NCBI RefSeq assembly: GCF_000948985.2
Contig: NZ_CP059733.1
Span: forward strand, 3,100,001 to 3,164,000
Direction of reading: 5' to 3'
Length of the DNA: 64,000 bases
From: Thalassomonas viridans
GTDB taxonomy: Bacteria; Pseudomonadota; Gammaproteobacteria; Enterobacterales; Alteromonadaceae
This document shows, one piece after another, positions 1 to 8,805 of this stretch. How positions within the stretch are numbered: the first letter of the stretch is position 1; every line of letters begins with the position of its first letter. Below the pieces are notes generated by a model that ran no database searches, had not been told where the DNA came from, and saw only the letters and a program-made list of their open reading frames with translations. Position numbers and translations under genes: made by a program.

Positions 1-2
1 CA

Positions 3-518
3 TTATCTAAGGCTTATGAGCAGTTGGGCTATGGCGACGACAGTGACGCCGCCAATATGCTTAAGCGCCTGCTGTCTTTATGGGCGCAAACGCCGGATGA
101 TGTCAGCCTGCAGCGTTCAATTGACGGCGTATCCACATCGGCGTATCAAAGCTTATGCAGTTACGAGGGCCTGGAACTGGCGGCAAGCCATGACGGCAAC
201 CAATGCGGTTATGATGATCCCGAATGCACCAGCTTAGCCCTGGTGGGCAGCCGGGGCAGCAATACCGAATCCTTTATCAATGGCCAGTGGACCACGGCGG
301 AGCCGGATCATGTTCCTTATGTCCGTCAGCGGGGAGAATGTTACGGAAATTGCGGCGGCGGCTGTCCGTCGGGGAACCAGATCCTGACCCGGGATTGTTT
401 AAACCATGATCAATGTGTCCGTAATGGCCATTCCCTGGCCAGCGGCTGGTGTAATGATGATTTTACCTATACGTTTGACGATGCCATCTTTGCTCCGGAA
501 TGCCCCGGCACCGACTAA
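3..518 (+). CDS. C-terminal part of a Cys-rich protein with a phospholipase-A2-like HD motif (5' truncated)
   Basis: The reading frame is already open at base 3 and ends with TAA at 516-518, so the N-terminus lies outside the window; the TTG at 24 is not a convincing start. The visible 171 residues end in a cysteine-rich domain with a CYGNCGGGC loop followed after about ten residues by DCLNHDQC. The pattern C-x-x-H-D-x-C after a Gly/Cys-rich loop is the calcium loop and catalytic His-Asp arrangement of phospholipase A2-like folds, and similar domains occur in uncharacterised bacterial secreted proteins. Even cysteine number and lack of membrane segments fit an exported, disulfide-bonded protein, but the signal peptide cannot be seen. 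Function as a lipase is an inference from the motif only. No gene follows closely on the same strand. Confidence 0.6.
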   Translation, partial: LSKAYEQLGYGDDSDAANMLKRLLSLWAQTPDDVSLQRSIDGVSTSAYQSLCSYEGLELAASHDGNQCGYDDPECTSLALVGSRGSNTESFINGQWTTAEPDHVPYVRQRGECYGNCGGGCPSGNQILTRDCLNHDQCVRNGHSLASGWCNDDFTYTFDDAIFAPECPGTD

Positions 519-612
519 GTGAAGGCATGGAGGTTTGCCGCCTAACCTACAGGGGGTGCTGCCACAGTGTAATCCATGTGTTTTATTTGTGTATCTTTTG
601 TGTTAATTAAAT

Positions 613-641
613 TTGACACGAGCTTGCTTGTTCAGTAGTTT
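613..641 (+). promoter_or_regulatory. Possible sigma70 promoter of the small secreted peptide gene
   Basis: A perfect -35 hexamer TTGACA at 613-618 is followed after 17 bp by TAGTTT at 636-641, which matches only half of the -10 consensus. It lies about 100 bp upstream of the small ORF at 743 in an AT-rich leader. Weak on its own. Confidence 0.3.
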
Positions 642-742
642 ATTTTGGTATCTGTTTCGAGCTCATAGCAGTTGAGGCAGATATTAAATTAAAAAATAAT
701 AATAGAAAATTCATCCATGAGCGGATGAACATAAGGAATATC

Positions 743-943
743 ATGAATAAGAAACTAATGTTTGCCCTGGCGGGTATAGGTATGGGAATCGGCTTAACAA
801 CTACTGCGACTGCTGCAACTTCAAGTGAATGCCGACAAGCCCAGGGGATGTCAAATTACTACTGTAATTATGTAATGGACAACAATCTTTGTAATTATTG
901 GATCAATGTTGTTATTGAGTGTGGCCAGATAGTATCGGTTTAA
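743..943 (+). CDS. Small secreted four-cysteine peptide
   Basis: A 66-residue protein starting MNKKLMF. The start at 743 is preferred over the in-frame ATG at 725 because AAGGA at 733-737 sits five bases in front of it. The first ~24 residues form a classical signal peptide (KK, a Gly/Leu/Ile-rich core, then TATA-A), leaving a mature peptide of about 42 residues with four cysteines and several Asn/Tyr residues. Four cysteines in a short exported peptide suggest two disulfides. I do not recognise the family. It stands alone between a possible promoter (613-641) and a strong hairpin (980-1015). It could be a bacteriocin-like or envelope peptide, but nothing in the sequence decides this. Confidence 0.6.
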   Translation: MNKKLMFALAGIGMGIGLTTTATAATSSECRQAQGMSNYYCNYVMDNNLCNYWINVVIECGQIVSV

Positions 944-979
944 TCTCTGACCGGGTGTTGTTGTGATACCCGGATAAAG

Positions 980-1015
980 AACGATCTGTTATTTAAAAAC
1001 GAATAACAGATCGTT
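980..1015. terminator. Bidirectional hairpin between convergent genes
   Basis: A perfect 14-bp stem (980-993 with 1002-1015) with an 8-base loop lies between the small peptide gene and the end of the RND permease gene. A smaller stem CCGGGT/ACCCGG (951-956 with 968-973) precedes it. There is no long T tract, so it is a probable rather than textbook terminator. Confidence 0.5.
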
Positions 1016-1032
1016 GATGAAATAAAGCCTGG

Positions 1033-4000
1033 TTAAGCCGCGTTTGCTGTGATTATCTCTCCGGTATTTTTACGATGCTTACCAGAACTGGCAAATACAG
1101 GCAAAGACAATAATGCCGCAACAAAACTCAGGGTAAACAGGGCACTTGCCGTCATACCGCCGATGATCACCGCCGCCAGCCCCCGGTAGATTTCTGCACC
1201 TTCCCCCGGACTTAACATTAAGGGCAACATGCCGAAGATAGTGGTGCAGGTACTCATATAAATCGGCCTTTTGCGCAGCCTTACCGCTTCGAGTATCGCC
1301 AGTTGCTGCTTCAGGCCACGCTTGAGCGCTTTATCGTACTGTCCCGCCAGTAAGATGGCATTATTGATCACCAGTCCCATCAGGATAATAAAACCTATCA
1401 TAGTGATAACATCCAGGTTTTGCCTGGTAAAGATATTGAGCAGCTGCAGGTTTAACATGCCACCGGCGATGGCCAGCGGCATAGAGGCGATCACCGCAAA
1501 GGCCAGTGACCAGGATTTCAGGGTCAGGTACATCAATATCGTTAAGATCACTAAAGATAAAATAAACATCTGGCCGAACTCCTGCAAAAAGGCATTGAGG
1601 CGGTCGGCACTGCCGCGATAGCCGACAAACAACTGTTTATTGGCACTGGTTAGCAGAAAAGCGTCCACCTCCTGTTTAACCTGTTCGATAAAAGGTCCCA
1701 CCGGCATATTCTCCGGCGGTTGCAGGTCGAGGGTTACACTGGACTGGCGGTTGATGCGGCTGAGGGATTCCGGCGCCAGCACCATTTCTGCACTCACCAG
1801 CTGATGCAGCGGTTGATAACCGTGTCCGGCGATAAAGATTTCTGTTCTCAGCAGTTGATCCAGGTGTCCGGCTTCTTTGGCCTTAAAATAAAACGGCAGG
1901 GTATCGCCTTCGGCATAAAAGCGTCCCAGGTATATGCCGTCGGTAAGGGCGACCAGTTGGCGGTTCAGGTCTGACTGGGATAAACCGAAATAGATCAGCT
2001 GATCCTGTTTGGGGGTAAATTCGATCCGCGCCGCCCGGTTGTATAAAGGGGAGGCTTCACGGATATTGGCCTGCGGAAATTTTTCTTTCAACCTGTTTTG
2101 TAAAGCACGTCCCGCCTGCTGCAGGTTTGCCAAAGTATCGCCTTTGATGTCAAGCAGGGTTGAGCGGCTGTCGGGCATGGCAAACCTCAGCAACCGTCCC
2201 TGCTGAATAAAGATTTGGCTGCCGGGCAGGTCATTGAGGATATCGGTTTCGAGCCAGGATTTGAAACTGGCGTAATCCCAGCCGGGAGAAGGATAAAAAT
2301 ACAGCAGGCAGCCCTGTTCGGAGCAAAACATGCCGTAGACCTGGTACTCGGGAGTGGAGTCGAGTTTTTCCCGGGCCTTAATACGGTCAAACACCGGCTG
2401 GGCTATGTTTTTGGCTACCGCCTTGGCATTCATGGCCTCGTTAAGGGATATAAAGGCATTGACCGCCCGTTGCTTTGGGTCGGGCAGCACATCCAGTTCG
2501 GGCATGGCCAGGTAAGTGTAGATCAGGGCAAAGGGTAAACCGACAAACAGGGTTAGCCAGGTCAGCGGCTTTTTCCTTGCCGTAACCGTGAGGCGCTTGC
2601 TCCAGCTGTCATCCCCGGTTTTTGCTGTTTGCTCCCCGGATTGTTCTGCTTGCTGTGTTTTGCCGGTGAGGAAATAACGGGCCAGGGTGGGAATAACTAC
2701 CAGGGCCACCAGTGCCGAAGCGGTTAAGGCGCTGGAAATGGTGAAGGCGAGATCTTCGAACAACTGGCTTTCACTCGATTGCATCATCAAGATGGGCAGA
2801 AAAATAATGATACTGGAAATGGTGGAAGAGATGATGGCTCCCTTGATTTCTCCTGCTCCCCGGGTGATGGCGCTATTAAGGGGCAGGCCGCTGCGCTTAA
2901 GGCGCAATATGTTTTCCACCACGATAATGGCGGCATCGAGCAATAAACCCACCGACAGGGCCATGCCCGCCAGGGAAATCACATTCAGACTGTAACCTGC
3001 CACAGACATGGCCAGCATAACCAGGGACAAACATACCGGGATGCTGACAAAAACCAGGGAAACCATGCGCCAGTTGCGCAGATAGTAAAACAGCACGCCA
3101 CAGGCGAGCAGTATGCCTGCCAGTAAACTGCCGTAGACACGCGTTAAGGCGCTTTTGATATCTTTTGAGTCGTCCCGGCTGAGGGATACCGACATGGCGA
3201 GGTTTTTTAGCGGTCCATTGTTGAGCTCGGCTACGGCCTGCTTGATTGCCGCCAGGGCCTCCAGGGCATTGACGTCGGCGGTAGGATTTAACATAAAATA
3301 CATGGCCCTGTGGCCAAATATTGAGGCGAAATTCCACTCGCTCACCAGGCGCTTTTCTATGCTGGCCAGCTCTCCCAGGCGGATAATGTGGCTGTTATGG
3401 ACAAACACCGGCAGCCGGGCCAGCTCCGGCACCGGGATCTGCCCCTTAAACAGCAAGCCGTAATCCCGTGTCCCCAGGCTTAAGGTATCGCCGGATCTGT
3501 CGATCATATCGCTGAGAATATTCGTGACCTGATCTATGGTCAGGGAATAGCGGCTGAGTTTTTCCGGATCAAATTCGATATCTATCCTCTGCTCGGCGGG
3601 ATTGTTGCTGATGTCAACTGCCGAAACGCCCCGGATTTTAGCCAGCTTAGGTTCGACATACATCTTAAAGGCATTGATCAGCTGCTCCTCTGTTTTTGGC
3701 GTGGTGCCATAGAGCATGGCCGTGGCCAGGGTGGCGCCTGCGCCTGCGGCATTGTTGACCACAAACGGCCTGGCAACCTGGGGCGGCCAGCCGGGCACCT
3801 GGTTTACCCGCGACAGGGTTTCCATATAAAGTTGCTGCATGTCGGCACTGGCATGGAAGCTTAAGCTGGTGATTGCGCCGCCGTCAGCTATCTGGCTGGT
3901 GGTAGTGATCAAATTGGCAAGTCCCGACAGTTCCCGCTCCAGCGGGGCGATCAGGGTCTGCTCGATTTCCTGCGCCCCTTTGCCGGGCCAGTTGGTATAA

Positions 4001-4143
4001 AGCACTATCTCCGGGCGGTCTATGCGCGGCAACAGGGCATTGGGCAGGGAAAAACCTGCAATCAGGCCCAGCAAGGTCAATACCGTTGCCAAACTTAAGA
4101 TCAGCGGGGCGTATTTGCCGGGTTTATTATTCAGGGCATTCAT
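1033..4143 (-). CDS. RND-family efflux permease (AcrB/HAE1-like)
   Basis: Inner-membrane proton-driven efflux pump subunit, 1036 residues, the normal size for AcrB-type permeases. TM1 is at about residues 14-32. It is followed by a long periplasmic porter loop with the conserved 'YTNWPGKGAQEIEQTLIAPL' region, a TM2-6 block carrying LLLDAAIIVVEN (only one Asp at the position where AcrB has an Asp pair), then a second half of the same architecture. The ATG at 4143 overlaps the stop of the preceding 74-codon ORF (ATGA). The adaptor gene is upstream in the same operon; no outer-membrane TolC-type gene is present, so a channel from elsewhere must be used. Substrate cannot be read from the sequence. 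The lone Asp and divergent sequence suggest a less-studied subgroup of the superfamily. Confidence 0.9.
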   Translation of the reverse strand: MNALNNKPGKYAPLILSLATVLTLLGLIAGFSLPNALLPRIDRPEIVLYTNWPGKGAQEIEQTLIAPLERELSGLANLITTTSQIADGGAITSLSFHASADMQQLYMETLSRVNQVPGWPPQVARPFVVNNAAGAGATLATAMLYGTTPKTEEQLINAFKMYVEPKLAKIRGVSAVDISNNPAEQRIDIEFDPEKLSRYSLTIDQVTNILSDMIDRSGDTLSLGTRDYGLLFKGQIPVPELARLPVFVHNSHIIRLGELASIEKRLVSEWNFASIFGHRAMYFMLNPTADVNALEALAAIKQAVAELNNGPLKNLAMSVSLSRDDSKDIKSALTRVYGSLLAGILLACGVLFYYLRNWRMVSLVFVSIPVCLSLVMLAMSVAGYSLNVISLAGMALSVGLLLDAAIIVVENILRLKRSGLPLNSAITRGAGEIKGAIISSTISSIIIFLPILMMQSSESQLFEDLAFTISSALTASALVALVVIPTLARYFLTGKTQQAEQSGEQTAKTGDDSWSKRLTVTARKKPLTWLTLFVGLPFALIYTYLAMPELDVLPDPKQRAVNAFISLNEAMNAKAVAKNIAQPVFDRIKAREKLDSTPEYQVYGMFCSEQGCLLYFYPSPGWDYASFKSWLETDILNDLPGSQIFIQQGRLLRFAMPDSRSTLLDIKGDTLANLQQAGRALQNRLKEKFPQANIREASPLYNRAARIEFTPKQDQLIYFGLSQSDLNRQLVALTDGIYLGRFYAEGDTLPFYFKAKEAGHLDQLLRTEIFIAGHGYQPLHQLVSAEMVLAPESLSRINRQSSVTLDLQPPENMPVGPFIEQVKQEVDAFLLTSANKQLFVGYRGSADRLNAFLQEFGQMFILSLVILTILMYLTLKSWSLAFAVIASMPLAIAGGMLNLQLLNIFTRQNLDVITMIGFIILMGLVINNAILLAGQYDKALKRGLKQQLAILEAVRLRKRPIYMSTCTTIFGMLPLMLSPGEGAEIYRGLAAVIIGGMTASALFTLSFVAALLSLPVFASSGKHRKNTGEIITANAA

Positions 4144-4364
4144 GATATCTGCTCCAGGCTTAATTCAAGGCTTAATTCAAGGCTTAATTCAAGGTAATAG
4201 AGGCCGGTTAACAGCACATCGGTAACCGATTGTCCGGCCAATAAGCTTTGTCCCGTGCAGGCCAGGAGAAAGGCAAGCAACTGGGCCTTGGCCAGGGGGA
4301 AAAGCAGGGGCGTGCCTTGGCTGCGGTCTATCATGCGCTTTATTCTGTCATTGGTACTTTTCAC
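4140..4364 (-). CDS. Tiny coupled ORF between RND adaptor and permease, with LELS repeats
   Basis: A 74-residue ORF whose GTG start (4364-4362) follows the adaptor stop codon without a gap (TAA-GTG) and whose TGA overlaps the permease ATG by the classic ATGA arrangement. It therefore fills the gap between the two pump genes exactly, which argues that it is translated. The protein has a basic N-terminus, a hydrophobic middle (about residues 18-55, AKAQLLAFLLACTG and following) that could be a membrane segment, and a C-terminus made of three LELS repeats encoded by an exact 12-bp tandem repeat. I do not recognise the family. It could be a small pump-associated membrane protein like the AcrZ type, or merely a coupling leader for permease translation. 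Confidence 0.5.
   Translation of the reverse strand: MKSTNDRIKRMIDRSQGTPLLFPLAKAQLLAFLLACTGQSLLAGQSVTDVLLTGLYYLELSLELSLELSLEQIS
4157..4192. repeat. 12-bp tandem repeat, three exact copies, inside the coupled ORF
   Basis: The unit GGCTTAATTCAA occurs three times head to tail. Because 12 is a multiple of three, copy number changes would add or remove LELS units from the small ORF without breaking the frame or the ATGA overlap with the permease gene. Confidence 0.9.
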
Positions 4365-5501
4365 TTATTCACTCTCCCGGCTGCCGTTAGTGTTTACCTG
4401 GACCTGCTGCGCTTCTGCCAGACCCTGTTTACCCAGGGTTACTACCCGGTCACCGTTTTGCAGGACGGATTTCACCACGAAATAGTCCTTTTGGCTGGCG
4501 ACGACTTTTACCGGGGTTTTTTTCACCTTGTTGTTCGGCTCCAGGTACCAAGCAAAAGTGCCTTCGCGGGTTAATTCCAGTGCATCCAGCGGCAGCAGGG
4601 ACAAATCCGCATGCCGGTAGCTGACGTTGACCTGCAGCCGCTCGCCGGGTAACAGGTGTTCCTGTATTTCATCCTCGCCTTTAAGATATAAGGTTAAGGT
4701 CTGGCTGGTACTATCCACCGAATCGCTGGTTCTGAGCAGGGTTAGTTCATGCCCCGGTGACAGGGAGAATGCCACCTGCTCCAGGCTCTGGTTTTCGCGA
4801 AAGCGGCTCAGGGGCAGTTCGCATACCAGCTCTTTATTGGCGGCAGGTTGTAGCCGGGTAATATTGTCGCCGACATTGAGGTACTGGCCGGGCTGGGCCT
4901 GTAACGCCAGCAACTGGCCGTTTTGCGGGGCAAAATGTTCCAGCTGCCGGTAGCGGTAATTGGCTTCTTTGAGCTGGTTGGCCAATCCGGCTTTGCTCAG
5001 TCTGGCCAGTTCCAGCCGGCGCTGCAATTCGTTTAAGGTTGAAGGGGAAACCAGCTGTTTTTCCAGGGCATCAAGGCGGCGGAACTCTTTGTCGGCATAG
5101 GCAAATTCTGCCGACGCGCTGGCCAGGTCAATTTCAAGTTGCTCAATTTCCCGTTCGAGAAAATAGCCGTCTTGTCTGGCGATTAACTGTCCTTGTTCTA
5201 CCCGGCTGCCGGCAGGCAAGACCCAGTTAAGCTTTGCCCGGCTCAAACTGGAAAGCTGGATCAGGTGGGATGTCTGTACCTTACAATGCAGGCTGTGATT
5301 GGCGCCGTTTTGCCATAATTTGACCTCGGCGGTTTCTACCAGGGACATGGCAAGGGTCTGGTAACCCGTAAGCAGGCCAAGCGCGGATAAAGCAAAAACG
5401 GTGATTTTGGGGACCTTATTTTTGCGGGTGCTTTTTCCGTGTCCGGATTCACTTTGGTTGCCGGGTAAAAACATAACCCGGGATAAAGTTTCTTTGATCA
5501 T
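4365..5501 (-). CDS. RND efflux periplasmic adaptor (membrane-fusion protein)
   Basis: A 378-residue HlyD/AcrA-type adaptor that would bridge the RND permease and an outer-membrane channel. A hydrophobic anchor or uncleaved signal lies at about residues 32-52. A lipoyl-like half motif (LPAGSRVEQGQLIARQDG) follows, then a long alpha-helical hairpin rich in Glu, Leu and Arg (about 120-185), the second lipoyl half (LLALQAQPGQYLNVGD) and a C-terminal beta domain ending near VVTLGKQGLAEAQQVQVN. It is the first gene of the minus-strand pump operon; its stop abuts the small GTG ORF. The PhoB-type regulator gene is divergent 147 bp away, so shared control is likely but not shown. Confidence 0.88.
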   Translation of the reverse strand: MIKETLSRVMFLPGNQSESGHGKSTRKNKVPKITVFALSALGLLTGYQTLAMSLVETAEVKLWQNGANHSLHCKVQTSHLIQLSSLSRAKLNWVLPAGSRVEQGQLIARQDGYFLEREIEQLEIDLASASAEFAYADKEFRRLDALEKQLVSPSTLNELQRRLELARLSKAGLANQLKEANYRYRQLEHFAPQNGQLLALQAQPGQYLNVGDNITRLQPAANKELVCELPLSRFRENQSLEQVAFSLSPGHELTLLRTSDSVDSTSQTLTLYLKGEDEIQEHLLPGERLQVNVSYRHADLSLLPLDALELTREGTFAWYLEPNNKVKKTPVKVVASQKDYFVVKSVLQNGDRVVTLGKQGLAEAQQVQVNTNGSRESE

Positions 5502-5648
5502 AACTTGTTATTTTTTTGTTGATGCTGAACAATATCCGCAGTGAATAAAAATATGATATGACGCGCAAAGGAAACTTGCTGACTTTACCTGACCTTGCTT
5601 TTATTTTTTGTGGTCACAAAAAGTCACACGCATTAAGTTTTTGAAAAT

Positions 5649-7736
5649 ATGAAGAATAATGAAGAACCTTATCAAACCGGTGAACGCTTGCAAATAGGGG
5701 AAGCACTGCTGGATATCGATAAATCTTTGCTAGAAATTAACGGCAACCGCATCAAACTCGAACCCTTGCCTTTGGCATTTTTATGCTTTTTAAGCGAGCA
5801 CCAGGGGCAGGTGGTCAGCCGTGAACAATTGCTGGCTAAGGTCTGGGATAACCGGGTGGTGTCGGATGATTCTATCCGCAAGGTGGTAAAAAAATTGCGG
5901 GAAGCCTTCGGCGATGATGCCAAAGCCCCAAGTTACATTAAAACGGTGCCGATGAAGGGTTATGTCCTGGTGGCAAGCGTGAAAAAACCGGAGACGCCTG
6001 TTGCGGTGAAACCCGCAGCGGGACAAAAGTATCTGCTTGTTGCGGGTATACTGGTATGCGTACTGCTTTTGGGGTTGATGCTTTTCCCACAGACTCAGGA
6101 TAATGCAGCGCCAGACAAGCATACGGTCCGGGAGCCCGAGATCACCCGGTTAACGCAATTATCCGGCTCAGAAATTCCCGGCAGTTATCACCCGGACTTG
6201 CAAACCTTAGTGTTTGCTTTTAGAAATAACAATACCGCGCCCTGGCAGCTTTATAGCCGTAATATCCCCACCGGCCAGGTGAACCGGCTGACCTGGGGGC
6301 CGGGTAATTATGAATACCCGGTATTTTCACCTGACGGTAAAAAAATCTCCTATCTGCTGCTGCAACCGGACGAATACGTTTATCAGTCGGTTATCGCCGA
6401 TTTTGATCCGGTAAAGGGGCTTTCGAATGCCGAGATTTTCTCGGCAACATATAAAAACAAAGAAATTTTATCCTGGTCAGCCGACGGCAAGGCGTTATAT
6501 CTTGCCGGCAATGTGCCGGATGTTTTCCCCAAAGAAATCTACAGGTTTGATCTCGGGCAGCAAAGCCTGCAGCAGCTGACTTTTCCCAACCTGACGGGGT
6601 TTGGCGACTATTATGCTAAAGAGTCGCCGGACGGTAAATTATTGGCGGTGTTTAGGAATGTTGCCGATCGCAGTTTTTCCATGTTTATTCTGGATTTAGC
6701 GCAGCAAAAATTGCTGGTGGAAAAGCCCCTGACTTTTTACCCGTCGGCGCTGGTGTGGCAGGACAACCAGAGGCTGGCGATATCGAGCTTTAAGGGGGAT
6801 TTTTATTATTATTCTCTCAACGATGACCGCTTAACCGAACAGCCGGGATCGCATCCGGGGTTAAACGACGTTTTTTATACCTGCGGCGAGCGCTGTTTTT
6901 ATATGCGCCAGCATCTGATGGATTATACCGATATCCGGGAAGTGCCCAATCCTTTCCTGCCGCAGCCCGATTTTAGCACCCGGCACCTGGAGTCTGTAAA
7001 GGCCGATTTTAATCCTATTTACAGCCAGGACGACGACACCTGGTACTACACCAGCAAAGACAAGGAAAAAGGGCAGCTGCTGCGGCAACAACCCGGGCAG
7101 GCGCCTGAGGTTTTACACACTTATAACCCCAGGTATATTATGACCAGTCTCAGCCTGAACAAGCAGGGTAACCGGTTGTTGGGGAAAATCGAAAACCGGA
7201 TTTTTGTTTTTGATCTTGTCAGTAACAAGCTGAAATTTATCAGCAGCGCCATGGAAATTGTCAATCATCCCACCTGGAAGCGGGACGGTTCGGGCATTTA
7301 TTTTATGCGTTATGAGAAAAACCGTCCCGGGCTGTTCGGTTATGATCTGGATACCGATATCTTAACCCCGCTGGAGCAGGGGATTGTCCGCCGGGTAGAG
7401 CTGGCAGATAACCGTACTTTTATCCTGGATGAAAAAGACGATTTATACCAGGAGCTTGCAGATGGCAGCCGGCGTTTTATTCTCCGCCTGCCTTTTGTGG
7501 AGGCTAACTGCTGGCAGTTTTCCGGGGAGTATGTATATTTCAGCTCCCGTCAGGGGGCCGACATTTACCTGAACCGGCTGCATCTGGGCGATAACAACAG
7601 GGAAAGCCGGGTACTGGCCAAAAGCAGCAGCCAGCTGGAATTTCACCTGCACCCGGATGGCCGGCGTTTATTGCTGACACAGTCATTGCTGGCGGACAGC
7701 AATTTGGTTAAAGTGGTCTGGCCTAAATTGGAATAA
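5649..7736 (+). CDS. Membrane-anchored winged-helix regulator with TolB-like beta-propeller (CadC/ToxR architecture)
   Basis: A 695-residue one-component regulator. Residues about 15-110 form an OmpR/PhoB-type winged helix, including VSREQLLAKVWD and a recognition-helix region SDDSIRKVVKKLREAFGDD ending in the usual IKTVPMKGYVL hairpin. A single membrane span follows at about 127-147. The remaining 540 residues carry repeated blade motifs (FSPDGKKISYL, SWSADGKALYL, ESPDGKLLAV, LHPDGRRLLL) typical of TolB/WD40-like propellers and would lie in the periplasm. This is the CadC/ToxR layout in which a periplasmic sensor controls a cytoplasmic DNA-binding domain. Being divergent from the RND operon, it is the obvious candidate regulator of that pump. 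The ligand is unknown. Confidence 0.85.
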   Translation: MKNNEEPYQTGERLQIGEALLDIDKSLLEINGNRIKLEPLPLAFLCFLSEHQGQVVSREQLLAKVWDNRVVSDDSIRKVVKKLREAFGDDAKAPSYIKTVPMKGYVLVASVKKPETPVAVKPAAGQKYLLVAGILVCVLLLGLMLFPQTQDNAAPDKHTVREPEITRLTQLSGSEIPGSYHPDLQTLVFAFRNNNTAPWQLYSRNIPTGQVNRLTWGPGNYEYPVFSPDGKKISYLLLQPDEYVYQSVIADFDPVKGLSNAEIFSATYKNKEILSWSADGKALYLAGNVPDVFPKEIYRFDLGQQSLQQLTFPNLTGFGDYYAKESPDGKLLAVFRNVADRSFSMFILDLAQQKLLVEKPLTFYPSALVWQDNQRLAISSFKGDFYYYSLNDDRLTEQPGSHPGLNDVFYTCGERCFYMRQHLMDYTDIREVPNPFLPQPDFSTRHLESVKADFNPIYSQDDDTWYYTSKDKEKGQLLRQQPGQAPEVLHTYNPRYIMTSLSLNKQGNRLLGKIENRIFVFDLVSNKLKFISSAMEIVNHPTWKRDGSGIYFMRYEKNRPGLFGYDLDTDILTPLEQGIVRRVELADNRTFILDEKDDLYQELADGSRRFILRLPFVEANCWQFSGEYVYFSSRQGADIYLNRLHLGDNNRESRVLAKSSSQLEFHLHPDGRRLLLTQSLLADSNLVKVVWPKLE

Positions 7737-7832
7737 TCTGACGCTTGCTATAAACCGGGCGGATTATAAGATTTATGGTTTCTCTGCTTTACTTAACTTT
7801 TACGGGATAATTGGGAGTTAAGCCGTCTGCCG

Positions 7833-8714
7833 ATGAAAAAACGTTTGCTGCCAGCTCAGTTGTTCAAAAGTGCCATAATAAAACTGCTGATATTGTGGTG
7901 CCGGGTCTTGGCGGCTTCTTTTGCTCTGACGACCCATGCCGCAGCGGCTGCGGAGGGTGAGCCGCACCAGAAGGGGGCAAAGGGCAAAAACTCCATTGTT
8001 ATCGTCACCGGGCAGTTTTCGCCTCTTATCGATGAAAGCCGTGCCGACAAGGGCCATATCTCCAGGTTAGTGACAGATATTTTTGCCCAGGCAGGCATAA
8101 CTACCGAGTTCTTATTTGTGCCCTGGGGCAGGGCCCTGCGCATGGTGGAGTTGGGGCAGGAAGCCGCGGTGATGTATTATGATAAAAATGAGCAAAGGGC
8201 GGAATCTTTTACTTTCAGTGATCCTATGCTCTGGGATAACTGGGTGCTGTTTCATTTAAAAGAGAGGAATATTCATTGGCAGCGGCTGGAAGATCTGTCG
8301 GTATATAAAATCGGCGCTACCATCAGTTATACCTATACTCAAGAGTTTTACCACCTTGCCGATGAAAACGTACTCAGTGTCAGCTGGCATCCGTACGATA
8401 TGCAGGGCTGGAAAATGTTACTGGCAGGGCGTCTTGATATTTTTGCGAATACCGAGTCGGCCTGGTATTACGTCAAACAGGAGTTTCCACCGCAAACCCT
8501 GGCGGAGCTGGTGGTCCACCCCAAGCCGCTGGCGGCGCAACTGGGCCATATTTTGTTTTCTAAAGTCCACCCGGACGGCGATTATTTTCGAGAGCAGTTT
8601 AATCTGGGGTTCACTCGGCTGAAAAAGGTGAAAACCCTTGCCGATTACCTGCCGGATAAGCTGGGGGTGCCCTGGCCGGAGATCACCGCAACATCGGTGG
8701 ACAAACGTAATTAG
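7833..8714 (+). CDS. Periplasmic solute-binding-protein homologue (SBP family 3 fold)
   Basis: A 293-residue exported protein. A basic N-terminus (MKKR) and a hydrophobic stretch ending near THAAAAAEG form the signal peptide. The body follows the amino-acid-binding pattern: an opening strand 'IVIVTGQFSPLID', a 'ISRLVTDIFAQAG' helix, FVPWGRALRMVELG, the hinge region FSDPMLWDNWVLF, and GRLDIFANTESA in the second lobe. Many Alteromonadales carry such orphan binding proteins without a linked permease, and none is linked here. It could be a sensory or scavenging protein; ligand unknown. A second homologue is encoded at 19144-19881. Confidence 0.75.
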   Translation: MKKRLLPAQLFKSAIIKLLILWCRVLAASFALTTHAAAAAEGEPHQKGAKGKNSIVIVTGQFSPLIDESRADKGHISRLVTDIFAQAGITTEFLFVPWGRALRMVELGQEAAVMYYDKNEQRAESFTFSDPMLWDNWVLFHLKERNIHWQRLEDLSVYKIGATISYTYTQEFYHLADENVLSVSWHPYDMQGWKMLLAGRLDIFANTESAWYYVKQEFPPQTLAELVVHPKPLAAQLGHILFSKVHPDGDYFREQFNLGFTRLKKVKTLADYLPDKLGVPWPEITATSVDKRN

Positions 8715-8721
8715 TGGCTAT

Positions 8722-8766
8722 TTAACCTGAACTCAGGTTATATAGGTTGAGCCGTGTTCAGGTTAA
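8722..8766. terminator. Nested hairpins between convergent genes
   Basis: TTAACCTGAAC at 8722-8732 pairs perfectly with GTTCAGGTTAA at 8756-8766 (11 bp). The left arm can alternatively fold on itself as AACCTGA-AC-TCAGGTT (8724-8739). A third AACCTGA lies near 8809 at the end of the SCO gene. It probably terminates transcription from one or both sides; no T tract is seen. Confidence 0.4.
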
Positions 8767-8805
8767 CCATTCGGTCTAAGCATCATCCGCAAAAATAAGC
8801 AGGCC

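Noticed and set aside
4022..4225. Plus-strand ORF with repeated GLIQ units
   Set aside because: It is the antisense reading of the 12-bp tandem repeat and of the permease N-terminus; codon use and context support the minus strand.
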